DNA from: Microbacterium sp. CBA3102
GTDB lineage: Bacteria; Actinomycetota; Actinomycetes; Actinomycetales; Microbacteriaceae
Assembly: GCF_007954505.1 (NCBI RefSeq)
Contig: NZ_CP042412.1
Coordinates: forward strand, 1,612,001 to 1,676,000
Length of the DNA: 64,000 nucleotides
Reading direction: 5' to 3'
Shown in pieces: positions 49,883 through 56,800 of the stretch (its first letter is position 1; each line of letters starts with the position of its first letter). The notes under the pieces are model-generated. The model was given only the letters and a program-made list of their open reading frames with translations, had not been told where the DNA came from and did no database searches. Both the position numbers and the translations under genes were made by a program.

Positions 49883-50548
49883 ATGGCGGGGGCTATGGGG
49901 GGAAACGGTGAACTCGAGTCGGTGAGGGTCACGAGGATTCTCCGTGACGACATCGTGCTCGGGCGGCGTGCCCCCGGCTCCCGGCTCGTGGAGCGCGACA
50001 TCGCGGCCGAGCTGAACGTATCCCGCCTTCCCGTCCGCGAGGCCATCCGCACGTTGGTCGCCGAAGGGGTCGTCGTCGCCCGCCCCCGCACCTGGGCCGT
50101 CGTGCGCGAGTTCACCCGACGTGACATCCAGGACTTCGCTGAGGTGCGCGAGGCCATCGAGACGCTGATCTTCGTCTTCGCGGCGGAGCGGCACGACGAG
50201 GCCGGCATCGTACGGATGCGCGGCGCCTATGAGCGCGAGCTCGCTGCCGCCGAAGCAGATGACGCCGAGGCCGCGAGGATCGCCGCAGCGGAGTTCCACG
50301 AGATCGCGGTCGAGCTGGCCGGGAACGAGATGTTCGGGGAACTCATCGCGGTGTTCCTCACGCGTCTGAGGTGGCTCTTCGGTCAGCACGACGACCTCCT
50401 CGCGATGGCCGACGAGCATCGCATCATCCTGGAAGCCATGACGGCTCGTGACACGGGAGCGCTCCGCCGCATCATCCCGGCGCACCTCGCCAGCGGCCAG
50501 GCCGCCGCGGAACGCCGCCTCGCGCGCAGCAGCGACCTGATGGTCTGA
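49883..50548 (+). CDS. GntR-family (FadR/FCD) transcriptional regulator
   Basis: A 221-residue regulator. The winged helix-turn-helix (LVERDIAAELNVSRLPVREA, then IRTLVAEGVVVARPR) is followed by an all-helical FCD effector domain. Potential metal ligands include Asp/His of EFHEIAVEL and DEHRIILEAM. The effector is typically a carboxylic acid. The start at 49883 is supported by a promoter positioned for a leaderless transcript; in-frame starts at 49829 and 49895 are alternatives. No obvious target is adjacent. Confidence 0.85.
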   Translation: MAGAMGGNGELESVRVTRILRDDIVLGRRAPGSRLVERDIAAELNVSRLPVREAIRTLVAEGVVVARPRTWAVVREFTRRDIQDFAEVREAIETLIFVFAAERHDEAGIVRMRGAYERELAAAEADDAEAARIAAAEFHEIAVELAGNEMFGELIAVFLTRLRWLFGQHDDLLAMADEHRIILEAMTARDTGALRRIIPAHLASGQAAAERRLARSSDLMV

Positions 50549-50602
50549 TCGCGACGACGGTCGGCCGCGCGAAGTCAGGGGCACCGGCGACGGCATCGGT
50601 TG

Positions 50603-50608
50603 TATATT
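50603..50608 (+). promoter_or_regulatory. Putative -10 element upstream of the anchor/metallopeptidase pair
   Basis: TATATT, the best -10 match in the local gap, predicts a start near 50615 and a leader of about 43 nt. Confidence 0.4.
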
Positions 50609-50657
50609 GGTGCGATCGGAGTCGGTCCGGAAATGTTGCGCTGTTCTGGGGAGCGAG

Positions 50658-50903
50658 ATGCGGAATCTTGCTGTCGCGGTCGGATGCCTGTTGCTGCTCG
50701 GCGGAGTGGTCGTCGTGGCGCTCGCCGACCAGGAGCGTGCAGCCGCCGTCGATGCCGTCAAGGCGGAGATCGTGAGAGTCGAGCGTGCTCTGGACGAGTC
50801 CCAGGGCGAGAATCTGGAGCTCGCTGAGAAGCTCACCGCCCTCCGCTCGCAGATCGCCGAGCAGGATGGCGAGATCGCGGACACCACGGGGTTCCTGCCG
50901 TGA
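50658..50903 (+). CDS. Small membrane protein with coiled coil
   Basis: An 81-residue protein: one transmembrane or uncleaved signal segment (NLAVAVGCLLLLGGVVVVAL) followed by a heptad-like helix (VDAVKAEIVRVERALDESQG; LELAEKLTALRSQIAEQDGE). Size and layout recall FtsL/DivIC-type stalk proteins, but nothing else supports that role. A Shine-Dalgarno (GGGGAG) precedes the ATG at 50658. It overlaps the next gene by four bases. Since that protein also begins with a membrane segment and a coiled coil, the two may pair through their helices. Function unknown. Confidence 0.7.
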   Translation: MRNLAVAVGCLLLLGGVVVVALADQERAAAVDAVKAEIVRVERALDESQGENLELAEKLTALRSQIAEQDGEIADTTGFLP

Positions 50904-51772
50904 TCCGCCGGATGCTGGCGGTCGTGGTCGCGATGACGGTGATGCTCTCCGCCGGGGTGCTCGCGCGGGCGAACGCGCTGGATCAGGAACGTGCGGTGGC
51001 GGTGGCCGAGCTGGGCTCCCTCACTCGGGAATACCACGAGACGACCCAGCGCACCGACTATCTCGACGGGGCGGTCGATCGCGCCGAGCGGGACACCGCG
51101 GAACGAGCGGCGGTGCTCGCCGTCCGCCCGGCCTTCGTGGCCGAGCTCACCGCCTTCGCCGCCGCTCTGGACGGGGCACGCGGGGTGGTCGACACGGCCG
51201 CGCACCGGGCCGCGGCCCTCTCCGCCCAGCAGACGGTGCTGGCCGAGAAGGTGAACCCGGACACGGTGACGGCGGCGACTGCGACGGTGCATGCATTGAC
51301 GGAGAAGGTCGGCACCGAGGTTCAAGCGGCACAGGCGGCGCTCGCCGCGCAGAGCGCCGGACCGGGAGGGCCGGCCTGGACCTCGAGCGGTCCCGGCGGC
51401 TACGCCCGGGTGCGGGCGGCACTGGACCTCGTCGGGGGCGGCGGGGTCGGGTTGTACGAGTCCTCGTCGTGCGCCGGCGGGAGTGCACCGGCATGTGCCA
51501 ACAGCAACGGGTACATCAAGTACCGCGCCGACATCGCCAACTGGAGCTCGGGCCGATTGAACTGGGCGATGGCGCACGAACTCGCGCACATCTACCAGTT
51601 CCGGGTGTGGGGTGCGCTGACGTCGTCGGGTGCCTATGCTTCGATGTTCGGCGGCGACCCGGAGTTCCTGGCCAACTGCATGGCCGCCGTCCGGGGCTAT
51701 CCGGGCTCGGTCGGCTGCAACGGCGAACAGCAGGCCTGGGCGTCGGGGATCTGGGTCGGCGCGGTCCGCTGA
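50900..51772 (+). CDS. Secreted coiled-coil protein with HELAH zinc-metallopeptidase motif
   Basis: A 290-residue protein with a signal or anchor segment (MLAVVVAMTVMLSAGVLARA) and a long Ala-rich coiled-coil region to about residue 150. A compact C-terminal domain carries MAHELAHIYQF. His226, Glu227 and His230 form an HExxH site, and Glu255 in GGDPEFLANC is placed to act as the third ligand of a gluzincin-like peptidase. Four Cys (191, 199, 260, 273) could make two disulfides, fitting an extracellular location. GTG start coupled to the small protein upstream. I cannot name the peptidase family. Confidence 0.72.
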   Translation: MIRRMLAVVVAMTVMLSAGVLARANALDQERAVAVAELGSLTREYHETTQRTDYLDGAVDRAERDTAERAAVLAVRPAFVAELTAFAAALDGARGVVDTAAHRAAALSAQQTVLAEKVNPDTVTAATATVHALTEKVGTEVQAAQAALAAQSAGPGGPAWTSSGPGGYARVRAALDLVGGGGVGLYESSSCAGGSAPACANSNGYIKYRADIANWSSGRLNWAMAHELAHIYQFRVWGALTSSGAYASMFGGDPEFLANCMAAVRGYPGSVGCNGEQQAWASGIWVGAVR

Positions 51773-51779
51773 GGCGTCC

Positions 51780-52619
51780 TCACCCGACCGGGGTGGTCGT
51801 GTCGACCGCGTCGCGCAGGGGTCGCCGCATCACTCGCCAGTACGACGACGGCAGAATCCGCACGAGGACGTCGATCAGGCGCGCCTCGCGTCCGACCATC
51901 GTCCTCGCCGCCCGCCGCTCGGTGGCCCGGACGATGCGGGCGGCGGCCTCCGCGGGCTCCGTGTGGTACATCGCGGCCTGCGCGGCGGCGGCACGGGCGG
52001 CGACGGCGGGGTCGATGGCCGCGGCGTAACGTCCGTGCAGGATGATCCCGGTGCGTACGCCCGAGGGGTAGACCGCGCCGACGCTCACCGACGTGCCTTC
52101 GAGCTCGTGCCGCAGAGCCTCGGAGAAGGCCCGCACGGCGAACTTGCTCATGGCGTAGGGGATGCGTCCGGCCGGGGAGGCCAGAGCGTAGACGCTGGCG
52201 AGATGGGTGATGTGCGCCGCGGGTGCCGCGCGGAGCGTCGGCAGCAGCGCCTTGGTGATCGAGACCGTGCCCCAGAGGTTCACATCGGTGAGCCAGCGCA
52301 TCTCCTCCATCGTGAGCTGGTCGAGGTTGCCGAGCATCGACGACCCGGCGCACGTGATCAGCGCATTGATCCGCGGGTGTGCGTCGCCGATCGCGGCGGC
52401 GGTGGCGAACACGGCCTGATCGTCGCGGAGGTCGACGACGTGGGTCGTCACCCGGCTGTCGTGAAGCTCTCCGGCGATCGCCTCGAGCGCTGCGGCATCG
52501 TGGTCGATCAGGGCCAGGTGCGCTCCCCGTGCGGCGAGCAGCCGGGCGATGTCGGCGCCCATCCCGTTCGCGGCTCCGGTGATCACCGTGGTGCTGCCGA
52601 CGAGATCGAGGTGTCTCAT
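51780..52619 (-). CDS. Short-chain dehydrogenase/reductase
   Basis: A 279-residue SDR. The cofactor motif TGAANGMGADIARLLA begins at residue 13, NALITCAGSS replaces the usual NNAG, Ser lies in LASVYALASPAG and the catalytic YAMSK follows. Asp at the end of beta-2 (LIDHDAAAL) suggests NAD preference. The C-terminal 90 residues include ARTMVGREARLIDVLVRILP. Substrate unknown. The ATG at 52619 follows GCAGGAGACAC. It converges with the metallopeptidase gene, 7 nt between stops. Confidence 0.88.
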   Translation of the reverse strand: MRHLDLVGSTTVITGAANGMGADIARLLAARGAHLALIDHDAAALEAIAGELHDSRVTTHVVDLRDDQAVFATAAAIGDAHPRINALITCAGSSMLGNLDQLTMEEMRWLTDVNLWGTVSITKALLPTLRAAPAAHITHLASVYALASPAGRIPYAMSKFAVRAFSEALRHELEGTSVSVGAVYPSGVRTGIILHGRYAAAIDPAVAARAAAAQAAMYHTEPAEAAARIVRATERRAARTMVGREARLIDVLVRILPSSYWRVMRRPLRDAVDTTTPVG

Positions 52620-52718
52620 GTGTCTCCTGCGGGCGCGACCCGGGTGCGAACCCGCGGATGTCGGATGGGTGGGGCAAGCTGATTTCGAACCATTCTGGCC
52701 GACACCGGGCCGTAGTGA

Positions 52719-52750
52719 TACCGGTACGCTCAAGGAGAGGAGGTACCGGT
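52719..52750 (+). promoter_or_regulatory. TACCGGT direct repeat flanking the promoter and start of the 52749 gene
   Basis: TACCGGT occurs at 52719-52725 and 52744-52750 (25 nt apart). The first runs into a -10-like TACGCT (52725-52730) and the second overlaps the GTG start. AAGGAGAGGAGG between them is a strong Shine-Dalgarno. Confidence 0.4.
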
Positions 52751-53333
52751 GGGACGGACAGCGGATGCCATCGCCGAAGGCGTCGCGATCGCGACCGCTG
52801 CCGCGCGCCTCGCCGTGAAGAACCACATCCTCATCGGCACCATCGCGGAAGACGGCGTCTTCGACATGGACAAATACATCGACGATGCGCGCGAAGCGCT
52901 GCGGGCGATGGCCGAGGAGTCCGAAGAGGCCGCCGCCACCGTCACGGCGCTGCGAAAGCGGGCGAGGGGGAGGCACTCCGATCCGGTGGGCACGCACGAC
53001 TATCGTGACCGCGACGTCCGCAACCTCCGGCGCCGGGCGAAGCAGTCCACCGGGGTGGCCGAGCGCCTGCGCGAGATGATGCAGGATCGCGACAGCCTCG
53101 CGCAGATCGTGGAAGAGGCCAGGGATGCCGCCTGGGCCGATGTGCGGCACAACCTCGACCGCCGGTTGCGGGTCGAGGGCATGCGCCCCGACCATGATCC
53201 CGACTACGGGCGAATGCGTGAAGCCCGTATGCAGGCGCTGCGTCTCGTCGACCTGCAGGCACTCTCCTCGGAGCAGAGAGCGAAGGCGAAGCGTCGGAAA
53301 AAACAGCAGAAAGCTGCGGCGGCCGGGGACTGA
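52749..53333 (+). CDS. Hypothetical charged helical protein
   Basis: I do not recognise a named family. The 194-residue protein has no signal or transmembrane segment. It starts with an Ala-rich helix (ADAIAEGVAIATAAARLAVK). The rest is dominated by Arg, Glu, Asp and Ala in long helices (YIDDAREALRAMAEESEEAA; VRNLRRRAKQSTGVAERLRE). It ends in a strongly basic tail KAKRRKKQQKAAAAG that could contact nucleic acid. An excellent Shine-Dalgarno precedes the GTG. Strong translation signals and cytosolic composition suggest a real, expressed gene. The tRNA-Arg gene follows by 64 nt. Confidence 0.72.
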   Translation: MGRTADAIAEGVAIATAAARLAVKNHILIGTIAEDGVFDMDKYIDDAREALRAMAEESEEAAATVTALRKRARGRHSDPVGTHDYRDRDVRNLRRRAKQSTGVAERLREMMQDRDSLAQIVEEARDAAWADVRHNLDRRLRVEGMRPDHDPDYGRMREARMQALRLVDLQALSSEQRAKAKRRKKQQKAAAAGD

Positions 53334-53365
53334 GGTCTCGTTTCGCTTTCGCGTCTGGACTGTTG

Positions 53366-53371
53366 TAGGCT
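53366..53371 (+). promoter_or_regulatory. Putative -10 element of tRNA-Arg(ACG)
   Basis: TAGGCT predicts a start near 53378, directly before the leader hairpin. Confidence 0.4.
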
Positions 53372-53379
53372 GTTCCACG

Positions 53380-53394
53380 GCCCGCTGAGCGGGC
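53380..53394 (+). repeat. Hairpin filling the 5' leader of tRNA-Arg(ACG)
   Basis: GCCCGC, loop TGA, GCGGGC: a perfect 6-bp GC stem (7 with a flanking G-T pair) ending 3 nt before the mature tRNA. Confidence 0.6.
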
Positions 53395-53397
53395 TGG

Positions 53398-53470
53398 GCG
53401 CCCGTAGCTCAATGGATAGAGCATCTGACTACGGATCAGAAGGTTAGGGGTTCGAGTCCCTTCGGGCGCA
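53398..53470 (+). tRNA. tRNA-Arg(ACG)
   Basis: A 73-nt tRNA. The acceptor GCGCCCG pairs with CGGGCGC, discriminator A. The D arm is GCTC-AATGGATA-GAGC. The anticodon stem CTGAC/ATCAG-type pairs enclose loop CTACGGA with anticodon ACG (A34 expected to be edited to inosine). The T arm is AGGGG-TTCGAGT-CCCTT. CCA is not encoded. Confidence 0.96.
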
Positions 53471-53488
53471 CACTGTGTTGAGACAGTA

Positions 53489-53526
53489 CAGAAGGTCCCC
53501 GTCGCGAAAGCGGCGGGGACCTTCTG
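53489..53526. terminator. Strong hairpin terminator after tRNA-Arg
   Basis: A 17-bp stem with one G-T pair and a GAAA tetraloop: CAGAAGGTCCCCGTCGC, loop, GCGGCGGGGACCTTCTG. It is symmetrical enough to serve the convergent LysR gene, which stops at 53548. Confidence 0.85.
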
Positions 53527-53547
53527 CTGTTCCGGCCGTGGATCCGG

Positions 53548-54477
53548 TCAGAGCAGGCTCGTGATCGCGGGATCGCGGCGCGCGACTTCCGCGGACGTCG
53601 ACACGATCGCCTTCCGCATCGCTGCCACGGCGATCGCCGGAGTGACATCCGAACGGTGGGCCAGGCTGACCGTCCGCGTCATCATGGGGTGCGAGAGTCG
53701 CACCGACCGCAGGCCCGGCCGATCGAAGAGGACCATCGCCGGCACCACGGCGACGCCGAGGCCGCGCTCGACGAAGCGGAGGGCCGTGTCCATCTCGGCC
53801 CCTTCCAGCACGGGGTGAGGTGTCAGGTCGGCCTCACGGAAGGCGGCATCCGTCGTCGCGCGCAGTTCGTAGCTCTCGCCGAAGGTGATGAGGGGGAGAG
53901 CGGCCAGCCGTTCCAGGTCGATGGCAGGTCCATCCGCCAGCGGCGGCTCCGCAGCCGAGGACACCACGACGAGCTCCTCAGCGAGCAGCGGCATCCTGGT
54001 CAGGCTCACGCCGGCCGGGGGGAGACCGTCGGACGCGGTGATGAGCGCGATGTCGACGGCGCCGACGGCGAGCTGTTCGACCAGGAGCCGTGAGCCGCTC
54101 TCGGTCAGGTGCAGGTCGACATCGGGGTAGGCGGCATGGAACGAGCTGACGGCCTCGGCGACGAGGCTGATGCACAGGGTGGGCGGAGCCCCGAGCCGCA
54201 CGCGTCCGCGGCGGAGTCCCGCCAGCTCTCCCATCTCATCGCGGATGGCATCGGCATCGGCGAGCATGCGCTGCGCGCGGGGGAGGAGCGTCTCTCCGGC
54301 GGCGGTGAGCGAGATGTGGCCCCGTGCCCGGTGGAACAACTCGGCGCCGAGCTCACGTTCGAGGGTGGAGATCTGACGACTCAACGACGGCTGTGCCAGG
54401 TGCAGGTGCTCGGAGGCGCGGGTGAAGTGTCCGAGACGCGCGACCTCGACGAACCCGCGGAGTTGCTCGAGGTTCAT
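53548..54477 (-). CDS. LysR-family transcriptional regulator
   Basis: A 309-residue regulator. The N-terminal helix-turn-helix is FVEVARLGHFTRASEHLHLA, then QPSLSRQISTLERELGAELF. The C-terminal effector-binding domain is in two lobes (RVRLGAPPTLCISLVAEAVS; VERGLGVAVVPAMVL). It is divergent from the flavoprotein gene, the expected LysR arrangement. The start at 54477 was preferred to the ATG at 54483 because a TAGACT -10 (54484-54489, minus strand) ends 6 nt before it. Between the genes are two inverted repeats. Confidence 0.9.
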   Translation of the reverse strand: MNLEQLRGFVEVARLGHFTRASEHLHLAQPSLSRQISTLERELGAELFHRARGHISLTAAGETLLPRAQRMLADADAIRDEMGELAGLRRGRVRLGAPPTLCISLVAEAVSSFHAAYPDVDLHLTESGSRLLVEQLAVGAVDIALITASDGLPPAGVSLTRMPLLAEELVVVSSAAEPPLADGPAIDLERLAALPLITFGESYELRATTDAAFREADLTPHPVLEGAEMDTALRFVERGLGVAVVPAMVLFDRPGLRSVRLSHPMMTRTVSLAHRSDVTPAIAVAAMRKAIVSTSAEVARRDPAITSLL

Positions 54478-54480
54478 GAC

Positions 54481-54515
54481 CATAGTCTACGCGTATCGTT
54501 TCCAGTGAGACTATG
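54481..54515. promoter_or_regulatory. Inverted repeat over the lysR promoter
   Basis: CATAGTCT (54481-54488) and AGACTATG (54508-54515) are perfect 8-bp inverted arms 19 nt apart. The left arm contains the lysR -10, so binding here would autorepress. Confidence 0.5.
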
Positions 54516-54525
54516 CATTGGAGTT

Positions 54526-54541
54526 ATTAGGATCCCCTAAT
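54526..54541. promoter_or_regulatory. Palindrome at the flavoprotein gene promoter
   Basis: ATTAGG-ATCC-CCTAAT is a perfect inverted repeat just upstream of a possible -10 (TAGCGT, 54542-54547), which ends 7 nt before the ATG at 54555. A plausible LysR-type activator site. Confidence 0.5.
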
Positions 54542-54554
54542 TAGCGTGGATCCC

Positions 54555-56285
54555 ATGGCTACGCGCGAACGTCAGATATCCACCACCGTCCTCGTCATCG
54601 GTACCGGCGGATCGGGGCTGCGAGCGGCGATCGAGATCGCCGAGCACGGCGTCGATGTGCTCGCCGTCGGCAAACGGCCGCGGCAGGATGCGCACACGTC
54701 CCTCGCCGCCGGAGGCATCAACGCGGCGCTCGGGACCATGGATGCGGACGACAGCTGGCAGCAGCACGCGGCCGACACCATCAAGGAGAGCTACCTGCTC
54801 GCGAATCCGCACACCGTCGAGATCGTGACGCAGGGCGCGGAGCGCGGCATCCGTGACCTGGAGCGCTGGGGCATGGACTTCGCCCGCGAAGACGATGGGC
54901 GCATCTCGCAGCGGTTCTTCGGTGCGCACACCTTCCGTCGCACGGCCTTCGCCGGCGACTACACGGGCCTCGAGATCCAGCGCACGCTCGTGCGCAAGGC
55001 CGAGCAGCTCGACGTGCCCATCCTCGACCACGTCTACATCACCCGCTTGCTCGTGCGCGACAACGTGGTGTTCGGTGCCTACGGATTCGATCAGGCCGAT
55101 GGCACCCGCTACCTGATCCACGCGGACGCCGTGATCCTGGCGGCCGGTGGCCACAACCGCATCTGGCGGCGCACCTCATCCCGCCGCGATGAGAACACCG
55201 GCGACTCGTTCCGTCTCGCGGTGGATGCGGGTGCCCGACTGCGCGACCCCGAACTCGTGCAGTTCCACCCGTCCGGCATCATCGAGCCGGAGAGTGCTGC
55301 GGGAACCCTGATCTCGGAGGCGGCCCGCGGAGAGGGCGGGATCCTGCGCAACGCCCTCGGCGAGCGGTTCATGGCGAAGTACGACCCCGAGCGGATGGAG
55401 CTGTCGACCCGTGACCGCGTCGCGCTCGCGGCCTACACCGAGATCAAGGAAGGCCGAGGCACGGAGAACGGCGGTGTGTGGCTCGACGTGTCGCACCTGC
55501 CCCGCGAGACGATCATGACCCGGCTCCCCCGCGTCTACCAGACGATGATGGAACTGCAGATGCTCGATATCACGACCGATCCGATCGAGATCGCCCCCAC
55601 GGCGCACTACTCGATGGGTGGCGTCTGGGTGCGACCGGAAGACCACCAGACCGATGTCGACGGGCTCTACGCGATCGGTGAGGCCTCGAGCGGACTGCAC
55701 GGCGCGAACCGACTCGGCGGCAATTCCCTCATCGAGCTGCTCGTGTACGGACGCATCGTCGGTCAGGCGGCCATGGAGCATGCGGCGGGCCTCGATGCCC
55801 AGCGCCGCTCGGCGACGGCAGTGGCCGAGGCGCGTGCCGAGATCGACGACCTCCTCGCCGCGGAGGGGCGCGAGAACGTCCGGGCGCTGCAACGCGCGAT
55901 CCGCAACCTCATGACCGAGTACGCGGGGGTCGTGCGTTCCGAAGAAGGGCTGCTCGCCGGACTCGCCGACCTCGACATGATCGAAGGGCGGATGGAGGAC
56001 ATCGGGATCCACCCGGACATCGCGGGGTTCCAGGACCTCGCCCACGCCTTCGACCTCAAGGCGTCGGCACTCGCCGCCCGCGCCACCCTCGAAGCGGCGC
56101 TGGAGCGTCGGGAGACACGCGGATGCCACAACCGCAGCGACTTCCCCGACACCGACCCCACGCTGCAGGTGAATCTGGTGTGGTCGCCGACCGCCGGCGT
56201 CACCCGCGAGGAGATCCCGGAGGTCGCACCCGAGATCGCCGAGCTCATGCGCGAGGTCGACACCGAGGGCAAGCTCGTCGAGTAG
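54555..56285 (+). CDS. Fumarate reductase/succinate dehydrogenase-type flavoprotein (orphan)
   Basis: A 576-residue FAD enzyme of the SdhA/FrdA/NadB superfamily. The N-terminal VLVIGTGGSGLRAAIEIA binds FAD. AHTSLAAGGINAALG has a His at the position used for covalent FAD in SdhA and FrdA. QFHPSGI and PTAHYSMGGVWV are substrate-site motifs, and GEASSGLHGANRLGGNSLIE is the second FAD motif. No iron-sulfur or membrane-anchor subunit gene is adjacent, so it may act alone or as an L-aspartate oxidase-like or dicarboxylate-oxidising enzyme. It is probably controlled by the divergent LysR. ATG 54555 is preferred to GTG 54546. Confidence 0.85.
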   Translation: MATRERQISTTVLVIGTGGSGLRAAIEIAEHGVDVLAVGKRPRQDAHTSLAAGGINAALGTMDADDSWQQHAADTIKESYLLANPHTVEIVTQGAERGIRDLERWGMDFAREDDGRISQRFFGAHTFRRTAFAGDYTGLEIQRTLVRKAEQLDVPILDHVYITRLLVRDNVVFGAYGFDQADGTRYLIHADAVILAAGGHNRIWRRTSSRRDENTGDSFRLAVDAGARLRDPELVQFHPSGIIEPESAAGTLISEAARGEGGILRNALGERFMAKYDPERMELSTRDRVALAAYTEIKEGRGTENGGVWLDVSHLPRETIMTRLPRVYQTMMELQMLDITTDPIEIAPTAHYSMGGVWVRPEDHQTDVDGLYAIGEASSGLHGANRLGGNSLIELLVYGRIVGQAAMEHAAGLDAQRRSATAVAEARAEIDDLLAAEGRENVRALQRAIRNLMTEYAGVVRSEEGLLAGLADLDMIEGRMEDIGIHPDIAGFQDLAHAFDLKASALAARATLEAALERRETRGCHNRSDFPDTDPTLQVNLVWSPTAGVTREEIPEVAPEIAELMREVDTEGKLVE

Positions 56286-56305
56286 TCCGCCCAGACCCCG
56301 CCCCA

Positions 56306-56353
56306 CCGTCGAGACCCCGCCCTACCGTCGGTTGCAGGGCGGGGTCTCGACGG
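56306..56353. terminator. Long palindromic terminator (same family as 34042-34124)
   Basis: A perfect 17-bp stem: CCGTCGAGACCCCGCCC (56306-56322) and its complement (56337-56353). Further CAGACCCCGCC and GGGGGTCTCGGCG copies flank it on either side. It lies between two convergent genes and shares the GAGACCCC/GGGGTCTC core with the element at 34042. Confidence 0.8.
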
Positions 56354-56377
56354 TGACCGGGGGTCTCGGCGAACGGA

Positions 56378-56674
56378 TCAGCCGGCCTGCGGCTCCTCGG
56401 TGTCGATCACACCGATGCCGACGGCCTCGTGGTCGGGCTCGGGCTCATCCCGCTTCGGCGCGGTGGGTTCCTCGCCGGGGTCCTTCTCGGTGCTCGGCTC
56501 TTCGAGTTCCTCGGTGCTCGGGACCTCGCTCGGGTCGGCGTCTTCCGGCGACTCGGCCTCGGTGGGAGTCGTCGCCTCCGCCTGGCTCGTGTCCGAAGAA
56601 GGGCTGGGCGTCGGAGTCTGCGCTTCAGGAGAGAGCTCGTCGGTGGGTTCCGGCTCAGGAGTGGTGTCGGTCAT
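56378..56674 (-). CDS. Acidic, proline-rich disordered protein
   Basis: I do not recognise this 98-residue protein. It is made almost entirely of Glu, Pro, Thr, Ser and Asp (TDTTPEPEPTDELSPEAQTP; EVPSTEELEEPSTEKDPGEE), with no hydrophobic core, so it should be disordered. AAAGGGG before the ATG is a good Shine-Dalgarno, and the composition differs from neighbours. It could be a spacer or surface-exposed fragment, but there is no signal peptide. A functional role is not inferable. It may be a poorly conserved or spurious gene. Confidence 0.5.
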   Translation of the reverse strand: MTDTTPEPEPTDELSPEAQTPTPSPSSDTSQAEATTPTEAESPEDADPSEVPSTEELEEPSTEKDPGEEPTAPKRDEPEPDHEAVGIGVIDTEEPQAG

Positions 56675-56788
56675 GGTGACCCCTTTCGGCGATGTCCTCG
56701 GACCACGATGCCCCGACCGCACGCTCGTCGGAAGGGGGTTGACTCCCCGTCGAGTTAACCGAGGTGAACCGAACCGGTGAATCCGGCG

Positions 56789-56794
56789 TAGCCT
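56789..56794 (+). promoter_or_regulatory. Leaderless-type -10 element of sdaA
   Basis: TAGCCT ends 6 nt before the GTG at 56801, a leaderless layout with a non-ATG start. Confidence 0.45.
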
Positions 56795-56800
56795 GGAAGG

